A stretch of 64,000 nt of DNA from contig CAVWAK010000020.1 of the NCBI GenBank assembly GCA_963752745.1, positions 62,001 to 126,000 of the forward strand, written 5' to 3'. The notes beneath the pieces are model-generated. The model saw only the letters and a program-made list of their open reading frames with translations. It was not told the origin of the DNA and searched no databases. The position numbers were made by a program, and so were the translations under genes. Position 1 is the stretch's first letter. Each line of letters starts with the position of its first letter. Of the stretch, positions 17,757 through 26,287 are shown in pieces. Origin of the DNA: Thiogranum sp963752745 (GTDB lineage Bacteria; Pseudomonadota; Gammaproteobacteria; DSM-19610).

Positions 17757-18553
17757 CCGCTGAGAGATGTGTGCTGGTATTGCTCGATAACGCTGGAGCC
17801 TATCTTGATAGCGGTAGCAAATATAACGATTGCAAGAATACGCCGCAGCACTACACGAGGTGTACGCTGGCTCAACAGGCTGCCAAGTTGTGCGCCAATA
17901 ATCACGCCAACTACCAGAATGAATGCATCTTGCCAGGGGATCTGGCTGGTGCCCAGGCGCCCCAGCAATACTGCACCGGATGACAGAATGCCAATTGCCA
18001 GCGCGCTGCCGATGCAGATTCGGGTTGGTATTTTTAGCAGGTAGAGTATGGCCGGGACGTAAAGAAAACCTCCGCCCTGGCCTATGATACCCGCCGCAGT
18101 GCCAATGAGTGCACCTGTTGCAATGGCCAATGGCCAGTGGAAGTTTACGTCATCAAGGGTTTCTTCTGCGGCGGCGTCTTTTTTCGGCATCAACATAAGG
18201 AGCGACGCTGCCAGAGCCATCAGTGCAAAAATGAGCAGCATTACCTGCTCGCTTATTGCCACGGAAAAACGTGACCCTATAAATCCGGCTAGCGTCATCG
18301 GGCCGCCCAGTGTGGCGACGAGTGGCCAGTGGATGCGTTTGAATCTATGGTGGCCAATAGCCCCTGACAGGGTGCCGGCAAAACTCTGTACCGTCGTCAT
18401 TCCGGCAACAAGTTTCATGCCGAGCGGGACAAAACCGAACATCGGTGGTATATACAACAGCAGTGGCACCATTATGATGCCACCGCCGATGCCAAGCAGC
18501 CCCGAAAGCCCGCCACCCAGCAGGCCGAGCAGGAACAGCAACACTTCAAACAT
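17720..18553 (-). CDS. Sulfite exporter TauE/SafE family permease
   Basis: 277 residues, about eight hydrophobic segments. The N-terminal GLLGGGLSGLLGIGGGIIMVPLL and the mid-protein repeat GTAAGIIGQGGGFLYVPAI are the two family signatures. Inner-membrane carrier for sulfur-containing or other organic anions. It starts two bases after the selD stop, so it is cotranscribed with selD. Inference: it could move a selenium or sulfur oxyanion related to selenophosphate synthesis; the substrate cannot be read from the sequence. Confidence 0.87.
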   Translation of the reverse strand: MFEVLLFLLGLLGGGLSGLLGIGGGIIMVPLLLYIPPMFGFVPLGMKLVAGMTTVQSFAGTLSGAIGHHRFKRIHWPLVATLGGPMTLAGFIGSRFSVAISEQVMLLIFALMALAASLLMLMPKKDAAAEETLDDVNFHWPLAIATGALIGTAAGIIGQGGGFLYVPAILYLLKIPTRICIGSALAIGILSSGAVLLGRLGTSQIPWQDAFILVVGVIIGAQLGSLLSQRTPRVVLRRILAIVIFATAIKIGSSVIEQYQHTSLSGYFTASIVAETT

Positions 18554-18555
18554 GT

Positions 18556-19713
18556 TTAACGAAACAGAACGCGACCTTGCCAGTCGCCATGGTCTTCAGC
18601 GACTTCGCCGATAACAGTAGATTCTGCACAACCGAACTCGTGGAGTCGGGCGAGTATATCTTCCGTTGCCTGAGGTTCAACGCTCAGTAGCAAGCCACCA
18701 TTCGTTTGTGGATCCGTAAAGACAAGCTGACGGTCGATGTCCCAGTCATCCCCGAAAGATAGCCGGGTGTTGTAGGCATCCATGTTGCGGTAAGCCCCGC
18801 CCGGGAAGACACCTTCGCGGGCCAGTGTTTCAGCAGCCGGATAGATAGGCACATTATCGGTATCGACTACCATGCGTACACGTGCACCTTCGGCCATTTC
18901 AACCAGGTGACCGGCAAGTCCGAACCCTGTAATGTCGGTAAGACCATGGACCTCCGGAATACTACCGAGCCAGGCACCTGCGGAATTAATCTCGGTGATT
19001 GTTTCCACAAATAGCTGGTACTCGGTATCGCTTAACATGTCTATGCGCAATGCACTGGCTAATATGCCAATACCCAGCGGCTTGGTAAGAATGATCTTGT
19101 CACCGGGGCGTGAGCCCGAGTTGGTCTTGATTTTTTTCGGGTGCACGGTACCGACAACGGCCAAACCAAAAATTGGCTGCGGGTTTTCGATTGTGTGACC
19201 ACCGGCGAGTGGCACCTGCGCGCTTGTGCAGATGTCAATTCCGCCGCGCATTATGTTCTGCATTTCCTCTGTTTTCACATCGTGAATGGGAAAGCCGGCA
19301 ATTGCCGTGGCCATAATCGGTGTACCGCCCATCGCGTAAACATCGCTGAGTGCGTTGGCTGCAGCAGCACATCCGAAAACGTATGGGTCATCGATTATCG
19401 GGGTCTGGAAGTCGTTGGTAAAGACCAGTGCCTGATCCCCGCTTATCTGGTAGACGGCAGCATCATCACTGTTTTCCACCCCGACAATCAAGTTGGGATG
19501 CGGCTCCAGGGTTGGTATGTGCTTCAGGATGCGTTTCAGTTCGGCTGGTTCGACTTTGCAGCCGCAACCTCCACCGTGCGCAAAAGAGGTCAATCGTCGT
19601 GTTTGTTCTGTTTCATGTGCAGGTGTGAGCGCCGGTTGTACTGTGGCTTGAAATCCGTTGATCCGTGTATCCAAAAATCCATCCTCCGAACAGGTGCAAA
19701 CAAGGCCCGTCAT
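18556..19713 (-). CDS. selD: Selenide, water dikinase (selenophosphate synthase)
   Basis: 385 residues from the first ATG. Makes selenophosphate from selenide and ATP. The active-site segment AHGGGCGCK has Cys50 and Lys53, so this is the Cys form, not a selenoprotein. GLTDITGFGLAGHL and TDPQTNGGLL are family motifs. A TTG start at 19674 with GGAGG eight bases upstream would give 372 residues and is a good alternative. No selA, selB, selC or selU is in the window, so the use of the selenium must be encoded elsewhere. Confidence 0.92.
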   Translation of the reverse strand: MTGLVCTCSEDGFLDTRINGFQATVQPALTPAHETEQTRRLTSFAHGGGCGCKVEPAELKRILKHIPTLEPHPNLIVGVENSDDAAVYQISGDQALVFTNDFQTPIIDDPYVFGCAAAANALSDVYAMGGTPIMATAIAGFPIHDVKTEEMQNIMRGGIDICTSAQVPLAGGHTIENPQPIFGLAVVGTVHPKKIKTNSGSRPGDKIILTKPLGIGILASALRIDMLSDTEYQLFVETITEINSAGAWLGSIPEVHGLTDITGFGLAGHLVEMAEGARVRMVVDTDNVPIYPAAETLAREGVFPGGAYRNMDAYNTRLSFGDDWDIDRQLVFTDPQTNGGLLLSVEPQATEDILARLHEFGCAESTVIGEVAEDHGDWQGRVLFR

Positions 19714-19867
19714 GGGTCTTCACGCATGTTCCGTCATGGGTGTTCTCCCCGGGAAGCAGGGCTTCACCGAAGAGAATAAACTGATCTATATCACAGGTTT
19801 AGTGCTGAAAGCAACAAATCTTCTTAAATGTCGCTGGAATGCGGCAGGTAAACCGGCTCGGCGCCGA

Positions 19868-22576
19868 TTAATGGACGGTGATATTGCTGTTCGGGGTGTT
19901 GCCCCGACTGGATTGGAATGCAGCCAGTTTCCATTTGGACTGATGCGTCCATTCGATAAACTCGTCGGCAGGCAAGGGGCGCGAGATGTGGTAGCCCTGG
20001 ACAATATCGCAGCCCATCATCATCAACTCTTTAAGTAACGCTTCACTTTCGACACCCTCGGCAATGACGTTCATCCCCATGCCGTGAGCCATGTCTATCG
20101 TTGAGCGCACAATGACATGGTCATTGTTGTCGGTTTCCATCTCGGCAATAAATGACTTGTCGATTTTAAGACTGCGAACCGGAAATTTCTTGAGATAAGC
20201 CAGCGAGGAAAATCCTGTGCCGAAATCATCCACGGACATTAAATGGCCCATCGAAGCCAGCTGGCCCAGTGTTGCCACCGTTTTTTCAGGGTCTGACATC
20301 ATGGCACTTTCAGTAATCTCGAATTCGATATGTCTTGATGTTCGGTACCAGCGCTCCACTTCCTTGCGGATGTGCGCGGCAAAGTTCGGGTCCTGAAGGT
20401 CCCATATGCTCAGGTTGATTGAAATAGGTAATTCAATGTGCAGCCGGGTTGACCAGTAATGTGAGGTTTGCAAGGCATGACGTATAACCCATTTAGTCAG
20501 CGGTCTGATCAGCCCGGTTTTTTCCGCCAGTGTAACAAGCTCTTCGATACTGATGTTAGCCATTACCGGATCATGCCAGCGAAGCAGGGCCTCTACGCCA
20601 ACGATGCGCTGGCGTCGTAAATCCACTTTCGGCTGGTAGTACAAATCAAGTTCGTCGCGGTCGATGGCATTCCTGAGCCTGGACTCAATTTCCAGAGATC
20701 TCAGACTATTTGCGTCTTTCTCAGCAGAATAGACTGCAATGTGAGTGCCTTCCTTTTTGGCCTGGTACATGGCGACATCGGCATGCTGCAGAAGTGACTC
20801 GCCTGTCTCGCCGTGTTCGGGAAACATAGCCAGGCCAATACTGCCACTGATGATCAGATGGTTATCGCTGATATTGAAATAGCGCTTCATCGCAATTTCG
20901 ATCTTCTTTGCGACATGGCTGGCCTGCATCTCGTCAACAGATGGCAAAAGCACAGCGAATTCGTCGCCACCCAGCCTGGAGACCGTATCGGACTCTCTGA
21001 GAACAGCCTGCAATCGTTTCGCAACCATCTGAATCAGATTGTCACCGGTATTGTGTCCAAGTGTGTCGTTGATCTGCTTGAATCGATCAAGATCAATCAT
21101 GAGCAGTGCAAAACTTTCGTTGTGGCGTTGCCCATGGATGATGGTCTGATCCAGGCGGTCGAAGAGGAGGGCGCGGTTAGGCAGATCAGTCAAGGCATCA
21201 TGTAAGGCCTGATAGCGGATGGCTTTTTGCTGACTATGGATGTCCGTAGAGTCGGTGACCGAACCTGCCATACGAAGTATCTTCCCGTTGGTATCGCGAT
21301 GGGCCTTGCCGCGGAGTCTTATCCAGCGTTCACCATTAATCGTATGAATTCTGAATTCTTTATCCAGGAAATGTTCGGCGGTATCGGACAAGAAGATCGC
21401 AAACCCGTTTTGAAAGGCTCCAAGGTCGAGAGGGAGAATGATACTATCCAGTAATCCGGACAGGTCGGTGAATTCACTATCAACGCCAAGAATATCCCGC
21501 GTCCTCTGAGCCAGAAACAATTGCTGCTTTGTCGCATCCCAGTCCCATATGCCGTCGTTGGTGCCGGAAACAGCAAGAGTGAAGCGAGCCTGGTTCGCTT
21601 TGCGCTCGTGTTCCAGTCTGCGTGTTTTTATGTGCAAGCCACCAAGACCTATGAACAGGACGAAAACCACGCCTGAAAACAGCATAAGGGACAGCACTGT
21701 TTGTTGCTGCAGTTCAAGTGCTTCGTTCGCTGCCCGGACCTGAAGGCCGCTATCCAGATGTGCTGCAGGTGTGAACAGGTGTGTCTGGTATTGTTCCCGG
21801 CCAAATTGATTAATGAAACTCTGGGTATCGCTCGATATCAGATATTCCAGAAACAGGTTTGCCACAACAGAATTAGAGTTCGGCGCCTTGTCCGGATTTA
21901 CAACGATATAGTTATAGTAGTTTTGTAGCGATTTATGATCCCTGTATAACGGAGTTATCGTGTCCGCTATCAAATCGCGTAAAGAAAAATAGGTGCCCAG
22001 GTCCGCGAACGCATAGGCATCGAACCTGGCCGCAGCCAGTACAGTCGTCCTCGAACTGGAATCCATTGACTGATAGCCAAGCCAGTTGGGTTCTACATTG
22101 GCTATTTTCATGAGCTCGGCAAATCGCTGGTAAGTGCCCGATTGTGTGCCCTGGACGAAGAAATCAACTTCGTTCACTGCAAGCAGGCGTAAAACCTCGA
22201 TGAGTTTGTCTTCGCCCGAGATTCCCAGAGGATCATCTTTCGGACCCAGGATCGCGAACTGGTTATACATGATCTGAGTGCGAGACAAGCCCAGACCATC
22301 ATCCATAAAGACCATCTCACTTGATGGATGGTGGGTCAGAACTGCATCAGCCTTGTCATTGCGCGCGCGATCCAGCGCGACCAGCGCGCCCACTTCGGAG
22401 ATTTCAATGGTGTGGTCTGGATTGTTTCGCTCGAAACGCTCAGCCAGAGCGGTGATCAGTCCTTGTTCGTTTGCAGTGGATGCAACCGATAACCTCAAGG
22501 TGTCAGACAAAGCATTTACATTAAAACAAATGCAAAAAAGAGCGAGCAGAACATTGGCTGCATTTGTAAGTCGCAT
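19868..22576 (-). CDS. TupA-like periplasmic sensor fused to PAS-GGDEF-EAL
   Basis: About 902 residues from the ATG at 22576, which gives a clean signal peptide and has GGGA upstream; an ATG at 22606 is also possible. Residues 25-290 resemble the tungstate-binding protein TupA (KADAVLTHHPSSEMVF; MYNQFAILGPKDDPLGI). A membrane helix follows (LSLMLFSGVVFVLFIGLGGL), then a PAS domain, an intact RLGGDEFAVLLP cyclase motif, and an EAL domain with VEALLRW and DDFGTGFSSLAYLKKFPV. Likely a c-di-GMP phosphodiesterase/cyclase gated by an oxyanion. It stands alone. Confidence 0.88.
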   Translation of the reverse strand: MRLTNAANVLLALFCICFNVNALSDTLRLSVASTANEQGLITALAERFERNNPDHTIEISEVGALVALDRARNDKADAVLTHHPSSEMVFMDDGLGLSRTQIMYNQFAILGPKDDPLGISGEDKLIEVLRLLAVNEVDFFVQGTQSGTYQRFAELMKIANVEPNWLGYQSMDSSSRTTVLAAARFDAYAFADLGTYFSLRDLIADTITPLYRDHKSLQNYYNYIVVNPDKAPNSNSVVANLFLEYLISSDTQSFINQFGREQYQTHLFTPAAHLDSGLQVRAANEALELQQQTVLSLMLFSGVVFVLFIGLGGLHIKTRRLEHERKANQARFTLAVSGTNDGIWDWDATKQQLFLAQRTRDILGVDSEFTDLSGLLDSIILPLDLGAFQNGFAIFLSDTAEHFLDKEFRIHTINGERWIRLRGKAHRDTNGKILRMAGSVTDSTDIHSQQKAIRYQALHDALTDLPNRALLFDRLDQTIIHGQRHNESFALLMIDLDRFKQINDTLGHNTGDNLIQMVAKRLQAVLRESDTVSRLGGDEFAVLLPSVDEMQASHVAKKIEIAMKRYFNISDNHLIISGSIGLAMFPEHGETGESLLQHADVAMYQAKKEGTHIAVYSAEKDANSLRSLEIESRLRNAIDRDELDLYYQPKVDLRRQRIVGVEALLRWHDPVMANISIEELVTLAEKTGLIRPLTKWVIRHALQTSHYWSTRLHIELPISINLSIWDLQDPNFAAHIRKEVERWYRTSRHIEFEITESAMMSDPEKTVATLGQLASMGHLMSVDDFGTGFSSLAYLKKFPVRSLKIDKSFIAEMETDNNDHVIVRSTIDMAHGMGMNVIAEGVESEALLKELMMMGCDIVQGYHISRPLPADEFIEWTHQSKWKLAAFQSSRGNTPNSNITVH

Positions 22577-22606
22577 CTGGATCCCGGTTGGTGTTGATAT
22601 GCTCAT

Positions 22607-22848
22607 TCCTTATGAGCGCTTCATGGCAGCGGCCGGGAAGTCAATTTATTGAATGAATGTGGACAACTGTATATATCAGGCAGATATATTATGCGCATAA
22701 TGTATATTATGTTAAATAAGGCATTCCTAAGCGTTTAGACAGGCCATGTCGAGCTGTGAATTGGCACTATAAATGAGCACGTTGGATAACGTGAGAATGA
22801 CAATGACGCCCCATCCGTGGGACGAAATATTATCTTAGACGTTGATAA
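22607..22848. other. AT-rich intergenic region
   Basis: Contains ATTATGCGCATAAT-like dyad sequence around 22688-22702 and no gene. It separates the sensor gene from decayed material on its right. A promoter for the minus-strand sensor gene likely lies near 22640-22720, where TATATT and TATAAT-like runs are frequent, but no single pair of boxes stands out. Confidence 0.4.
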
Positions 22849-23376
22849 TTAAAGTAATGGGCAAGGATTCGTCCTTGGCGTGAGGATGTGGACCTGCTTC
22901 ATAGCGCGTGTGACTGCAACTCTTAGAAGTAACTGGCTTTGTGCGACTGCTTTTGAGTCACTCCCAGGACGTACTATCCGATCCTGATACTTAGTGGCTC
23001 CCTCGTAAATGATAACCTCGGTAAATTCTTTACCTTTTGCTTTATGCATCGTCATTACATGTATGCCTTGCCAGGTTCGTGCGCTTGATGAAAAGTGTTC
23101 TTGGACGAGCGCCTCCTGAACTGCCTGTCCGGCACCTCGGTACGCGCCAGTGCTGCGCCACAGTTCACCGAGCGTCGAACGCAGCGCAGTTCCACGGTGC
23201 ATTAGGCGAAGATACTTGGCGTCTACAGCAAGCTGAATTAGATATGATGACTCAGATGTCTGTATTAACCTCCTAACGGTTAACCAATTAATGCCCTGCT
23301 CCGAGAAAGTAATTCCGCGCACAGAGGCGCAAATTGGCCAAAATGAAGTAACCCTTCTTCCTCGAAACGTGGTCAC
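22849..23376 (-). pseudogene. UvrD/PcrA-like helicase, C-terminal fragment
   Basis: 175 codons. IHVMTMHKAKGKEFTEVII matches superfamily 1 helicase motif V, and LLRVAVTRAMKQVHILTP matches motif VI. These are the last motifs of UvrD-like enzymes, normally 600 or more residues. The P-loop and motifs II-IV are absent, and the first about 20 residues (MTTFRGRRVTSFWPICASVRG) do not look like the family. I read this as the 3' end of a helicase gene cut by an insertion or deletion. It lies next to possible IS21 sequence, which may be the cause. It is unlikely to be functional. Confidence 0.6.
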
Positions 23377-23480
23377 AAATTGATCACACTGCGGGACAGT
23401 TTTAGGACTTCTGCGATTGACTGGCGATTCATGTTTCAGTGCAAATGGAGGGTCACTTTTCGGTGCAATTTAACAGAGGG
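23377..23480 (-). mobile_element. Possible IS21-family left-end remnant
   Basis: Read on the minus strand, the stretch has two copies of TTGCAC(C/T)GAAA about 24 bases apart, around AAAGTGACCCTCC, like the internal repeats of IS21-family ends. It is followed by a short frame starting ATG AAT CGC that encodes MNRQSIAEVLKLSRSVINL and then stops; this resembles the helix-turn-helix start of IstA. No further transposase follows, since helicase-like sequence takes over. The identification rests on pattern memory only. Confidence 0.33.
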
Positions 23481-23703
23481 CCATCCAGATCCAGCAGATC
23501 GGGCACTTTCTGAACTACATATCCCACATCTTGATTCTGAAATTGAGATTTATCAATTCAAAACGGGCTTTTTCACTGTAATCTAAGCAAAACATGCGAG
23601 GAGCACTTCGGTGTCATTTCAAGACAGGAAAATGACAAACCTGTCTCCAATGTTTCTCATATTCATTGAACACGCAGTGCTCACGAATATACAGGAGTTC
23701 AAT
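23481..23703 (+). promoter_or_regulatory. Intergenic region with probable promoter of the DUF2202 gene
   Basis: No gene seen. A candidate plus-strand promoter is TTCAAA followed by 16 bases and TAATCT (about 23557-23584). A Shine-Dalgarno CAGGAG lies seven bases before the ATG at 23704. An in-frame upstream ATG at 23611 gives a 31-residue extension without a good ribosome site, and I do not use it. Confidence 0.35.
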
Positions 23704-24441
23704 ATGAATGTTTCAAACAGGATGGCAACATCGCCATCAATCCTGAAACTGGCCTTGCTGTTTCTATCAACCATGTTTATCGCTGCGAACGCGATGGCGG
23801 GAAATGCGCAAAGAGGTGCACACGCCAGGGCAGCCCAATCCGATTCTGATGTGGTATCCGCTCTTGATACTGACGAGGCATCACACCTGACTTTTATGCG
23901 TGAAGAAGAAAAACTGGCCAGGGATGTCTACCTGACGTTTGCAGAGATGTATCCCGAGCAGGGCATATTTTCAACCATTGCAACCAAATCAGAACAGACA
24001 CATACGGATACATTGCGTGACAAGCTGGACCAGTTCAATCTGCCAGACCCGAATCCGGATACCAACAACCTGCCAGAAAGCATAGGTGCCTTTTCCGGTG
24101 AAGAGTGGGGCTGGTATTTCACAGAGAAATTTAACGAGTTAACAGTGATAGGCTCCGAGAGTGAACTGGCCGCGCTTTACGTGGGAGCACTTATCGAAGA
24201 ACTGGATATGAATGACATTGCTGACTGTCCCCAGGTTATGGTTGATGCAGGGTATCGTGATCCATGTGGTCTACGGTACACGGACGAAAGAGCGCTAATT
24301 AATGCCTACCGTTCTCTTATCGATGGCTCAGAAAGTCATCTACGTTCGTATGTAGGGCAGATTGAAGCGGTTATTGGTGTCGGAAACTATAAGGCTCAAT
24401 ATCTTACCCAGGAAGAAGTTGATGCAATCCTCGGACGTTAG
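23704..24441 (+). CDS. Exported DUF2202 family protein (ferritin-like)
   Basis: 245 residues with an N-terminal signal peptide (LKLALLFLSTMFIAANAMA). The DUF2202 core has LTFMREEEKLARDVYLTF, then SEQTHTDTLRDKL, and C-terminal ALINAYRSLIDGSESHLRSY. These supply the Glu and His residues of a ferritin-like four-helix bundle, so a di-metal site is plausible. Function is unknown for the family. Located in the periplasm or outside. It starts at the ATG at 23704 with CAGGAG upstream. The next gene is also a small exported protein. Confidence 0.85.
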   Translation: MNVSNRMATSPSILKLALLFLSTMFIAANAMAGNAQRGAHARAAQSDSDVVSALDTDEASHLTFMREEEKLARDVYLTFAEMYPEQGIFSTIATKSEQTHTDTLRDKLDQFNLPDPNPDTNNLPESIGAFSGEEWGWYFTEKFNELTVIGSESELAALYVGALIEELDMNDIADCPQVMVDAGYRDPCGLRYTDERALINAYRSLIDGSESHLRSYVGQIEAVIGVGNYKAQYLTQEEVDAILGR

Positions 24442-24513
24442 ACAGTCATCAAATCTGCTGGCGCCGGACAGTTCAACCTGCTTGATAGTTCATAATGGGA
24501 GCCAGAAAACCTG

Positions 24514-24945
24514 ATGCTCAAGCGACCATTCATTTTGCCTGCATTACTTTCCGGCTTTGCCATCAGCCCGGGAAATGTGCTGGCAATGGATAGCGATCAT
24601 GACGGTATTCCGAATTCTAAAGACAGGTGCCCGAACACCGCGCAACTGAAAAAGCTGCCCGCTGACTTCAAATTTGCTGCAGCGGTCAATCCAGAAAGGT
24701 TAAAACCGGATCCCCAGGCGTATCCGGTGGATCAGTACGGTTGCGAATTCGATACCGACATCGATGGCGTGGTCAACAGCAAGGATTACTGTCAGGAAGA
24801 CAGTAAAGAGGCACTCTCGATGGGGGTCGCCGAGAATGGTTGCCCAAAACACAGCGATGGAGATGGTGTGCCCGATTACAGGGATAGATGCCCGAATACA
24901 CCCGCTAAAGTCAAAGCCGACAAGTATGGCTGTGAAACAGGCTAG
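24514..24945 (+). CDS. Small exported protein with thrombospondin type 3 calcium repeats
   Basis: 143 residues, with a signal peptide ending near VLAMDSDHDG. Three Asp-rich TSP3 repeats are visible: DSDHDGIPNSKDRCPNT, DTDIDGVVNSKDYC and HSDGDGVPDYRDRCPNT, each with paired acidic residues and a Cys. Such repeats bind calcium and often precede an OmpA peptidoglycan-binding domain. Here no OmpA domain follows, so the protein may be a stand-alone calcium-binding exported protein or a truncated OmpA-like protein. Seven of its residues are Cys, likely disulfide bonded. Confidence 0.8.
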   Translation: MLKRPFILPALLSGFAISPGNVLAMDSDHDGIPNSKDRCPNTAQLKKLPADFKFAAAVNPERLKPDPQAYPVDQYGCEFDTDIDGVVNSKDYCQEDSKEALSMGVAENGCPKHSDGDGVPDYRDRCPNTPAKVKADKYGCETG

Positions 24946-24999
24946 ATAATAATGGGTTCAAGGTGATAGCCCGTGGTATTTCTTTTCCTGGACACACGA

Positions 25000-25737
25000 T
25001 TAGCCAGCTGTATTGCCAATAATCTCGCTTAGTGCCTCTCTATCCAGGCGGTAAAGATGGTTTGCCACCTTGTATACCAGGCGGCGCCTCTTCAATTCAG
25101 CAATGATGCGGCTCACCGTTTCTATAGAAGTACCTACTATCGCAGCCATATCATCAAGGTGCAGCATCTCTATATCACCATTGCCGTCACCGCAAATCTC
25201 ACCCAACATCAACAAAAGGTTCACAACACGCTCTTTCGCTGGCCCCGTTCCCATTGAAACAATCCAGTCGTCGGCACGGTCCAGCTGCTCCTGAAGACGC
25301 TCGCGAACCTGATCATGCAAAACCGGATAGTCGGCCTGTAATTGCTTCACTGTCGTTACCGGAATACGGCATACATCGACCTCGTTTACTGCCACGACCG
25401 AATGCCGGTATCCCTTCTCTCCATCGAGCAACTCCAGACCGACGGACGATCCGGGTCCCAGCAGGCGCACGATACGCTGAACACCACCCGGAGCAATATT
25501 GATCAATTTCACCAACCCACGGCGTATGGAAAAAATAAATTCACCGGACCTTCCTGACTCGTGCAACAGGCATCCCGGCGGGAAAATAAAATGATCAATA
25601 GGCTGCAGCGTGCGATCAAACGCCTCATCGGGCAAACCCGAAAACAGCATCAGTTTTCGTACATGGCAATGCTTGCAATCTGCCCGCCCGGCCCATTCTG
25701 CATTCGTACAGTAGGTTCTTTTTTTTCTTCTGGTCAT
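25000..25737 (-). CDS. Crp/Fnr family transcriptional regulator
   Basis: 245 residues. The cyclic-nucleotide-binding fold runs from FSGLPDEAFDR to about residue 135, followed by a dimerisation helix and a C-terminal helix-turn-helix (LDDMAAIVGTSIETVSRII). The N-terminus has Cys10, Cys21 and Cys24 in ADCKHCHVR, a possible metal or Fe-S site like that of FNR, but spacing differs. I chose the ATG at 25737, since the longer frame begins with TTG and has no ribosome site. Divergent from the tetraheme cytochrome; probably regulates it and the adjacent minus-strand cytochrome operon. Confidence 0.88.
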   Translation of the reverse strand: MTRRKKRTYCTNAEWAGRADCKHCHVRKLMLFSGLPDEAFDRTLQPIDHFIFPPGCLLHESGRSGEFIFSIRRGLVKLINIAPGGVQRIVRLLGPGSSVGLELLDGEKGYRHSVVAVNEVDVCRIPVTTVKQLQADYPVLHDQVRERLQEQLDRADDWIVSMGTGPAKERVVNLLLMLGEICGDGNGDIEMLHLDDMAAIVGTSIETVSRIIAELKRRRLVYKVANHLYRLDREALSEIIGNTAG

Positions 25738-25778
25738 CGACAGGAGTTTACCGAAACCAGGGTTGCGCGCCAGCAAAT

Positions 25779-25834
25779 TTGCGAAATATCAATGTGCAGC
25801 AAGGCTGCATCTCTCCAGCATTTTGGTATAAAAT
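25779..25834 (+). promoter_or_regulatory. Promoter region of tetraheme cytochrome with Fnr-like box
   Basis: TTGCGAAATATCAA (25779-25792) matches the FNR consensus TTGATNNNNATCAA in its right half and partly in its left. GCAGC-AAG-GCTGC (25796-25808) is a perfect dyad overlapping the expected -35 region. A -10 box TATAAA is at 25827-25832, and AAGGAG precedes the ATG at 25856. The box centre is about 54 bases before the expected start of transcription, an unusual distance. Binding by the divergent Crp/Fnr protein is an inference. Confidence 0.42.
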
Positions 25835-25855
25835 GTGCTATGAAGGAGAAACCCG

Positions 25856-26242
25856 ATGCGCTTTTTAGTTGTTTTTTCCATAATCCTGTTATCTGTATCA
25901 TTCACGGTAGTTGGCAGCGAGATACCTGCCGACAAGAGCGTCATTGTGTTCCCTGGAAAGCTCGGAGATGTCACCTTCCACCACAAACTGCACTCCAGTC
26001 TGGAGAATGTGGGTGGCGTGGACAAAGTGGAGTGCAGCACCTGTCATCATACCTATCAGGAAGGGGAAGTGGTCAAAGCCTGCGGTGATTGCCATATTCG
26101 TAAAAAAAGCAAAGATCCCGAGAGCGCACCAGATCTGAAGAAGGCTTTCCATTACCGCTGCCGCGGCTGTCACAAGTACACCATGGAAGAAGGGAAACCC
26201 GCTGGCCCTGACAAGAAGTGCAAGCTCTGCCACGTGAAGTAG
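25856..26242 (+). CDS. Tetraheme cytochrome c (class III / c7-like)
   Basis: 128 residues with a signal peptide (MRFLVVFSIILLSVSFTVVGS). Four CxxCH haem motifs: CSTCH, CGDCH, CRGCH and CKLCH. FHHKLHSS supplies extra His residues for bis-His ligation, as in cytochrome c3. Periplasmic electron carrier. Its divergent neighbour is a Crp/Fnr regulator, and the next minus-strand operon carries 25 further haem motifs. It may carry electrons between inner-membrane donors and the MtrA-like protein. Start supported by AAGGAG. Confidence 0.88.
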   Translation: MRFLVVFSIILLSVSFTVVGSEIPADKSVIVFPGKLGDVTFHHKLHSSLENVGGVDKVECSTCHHTYQEGEVVKACGDCHIRKKSKDPESAPDLKKAFHYRCRGCHKYTMEEGKPAGPDKKCKLCHVK

Positions 26243-26287
26243 AAAGTTGAACATTCTGTGCGCAAGCATGGATATTATTGTTACGGG

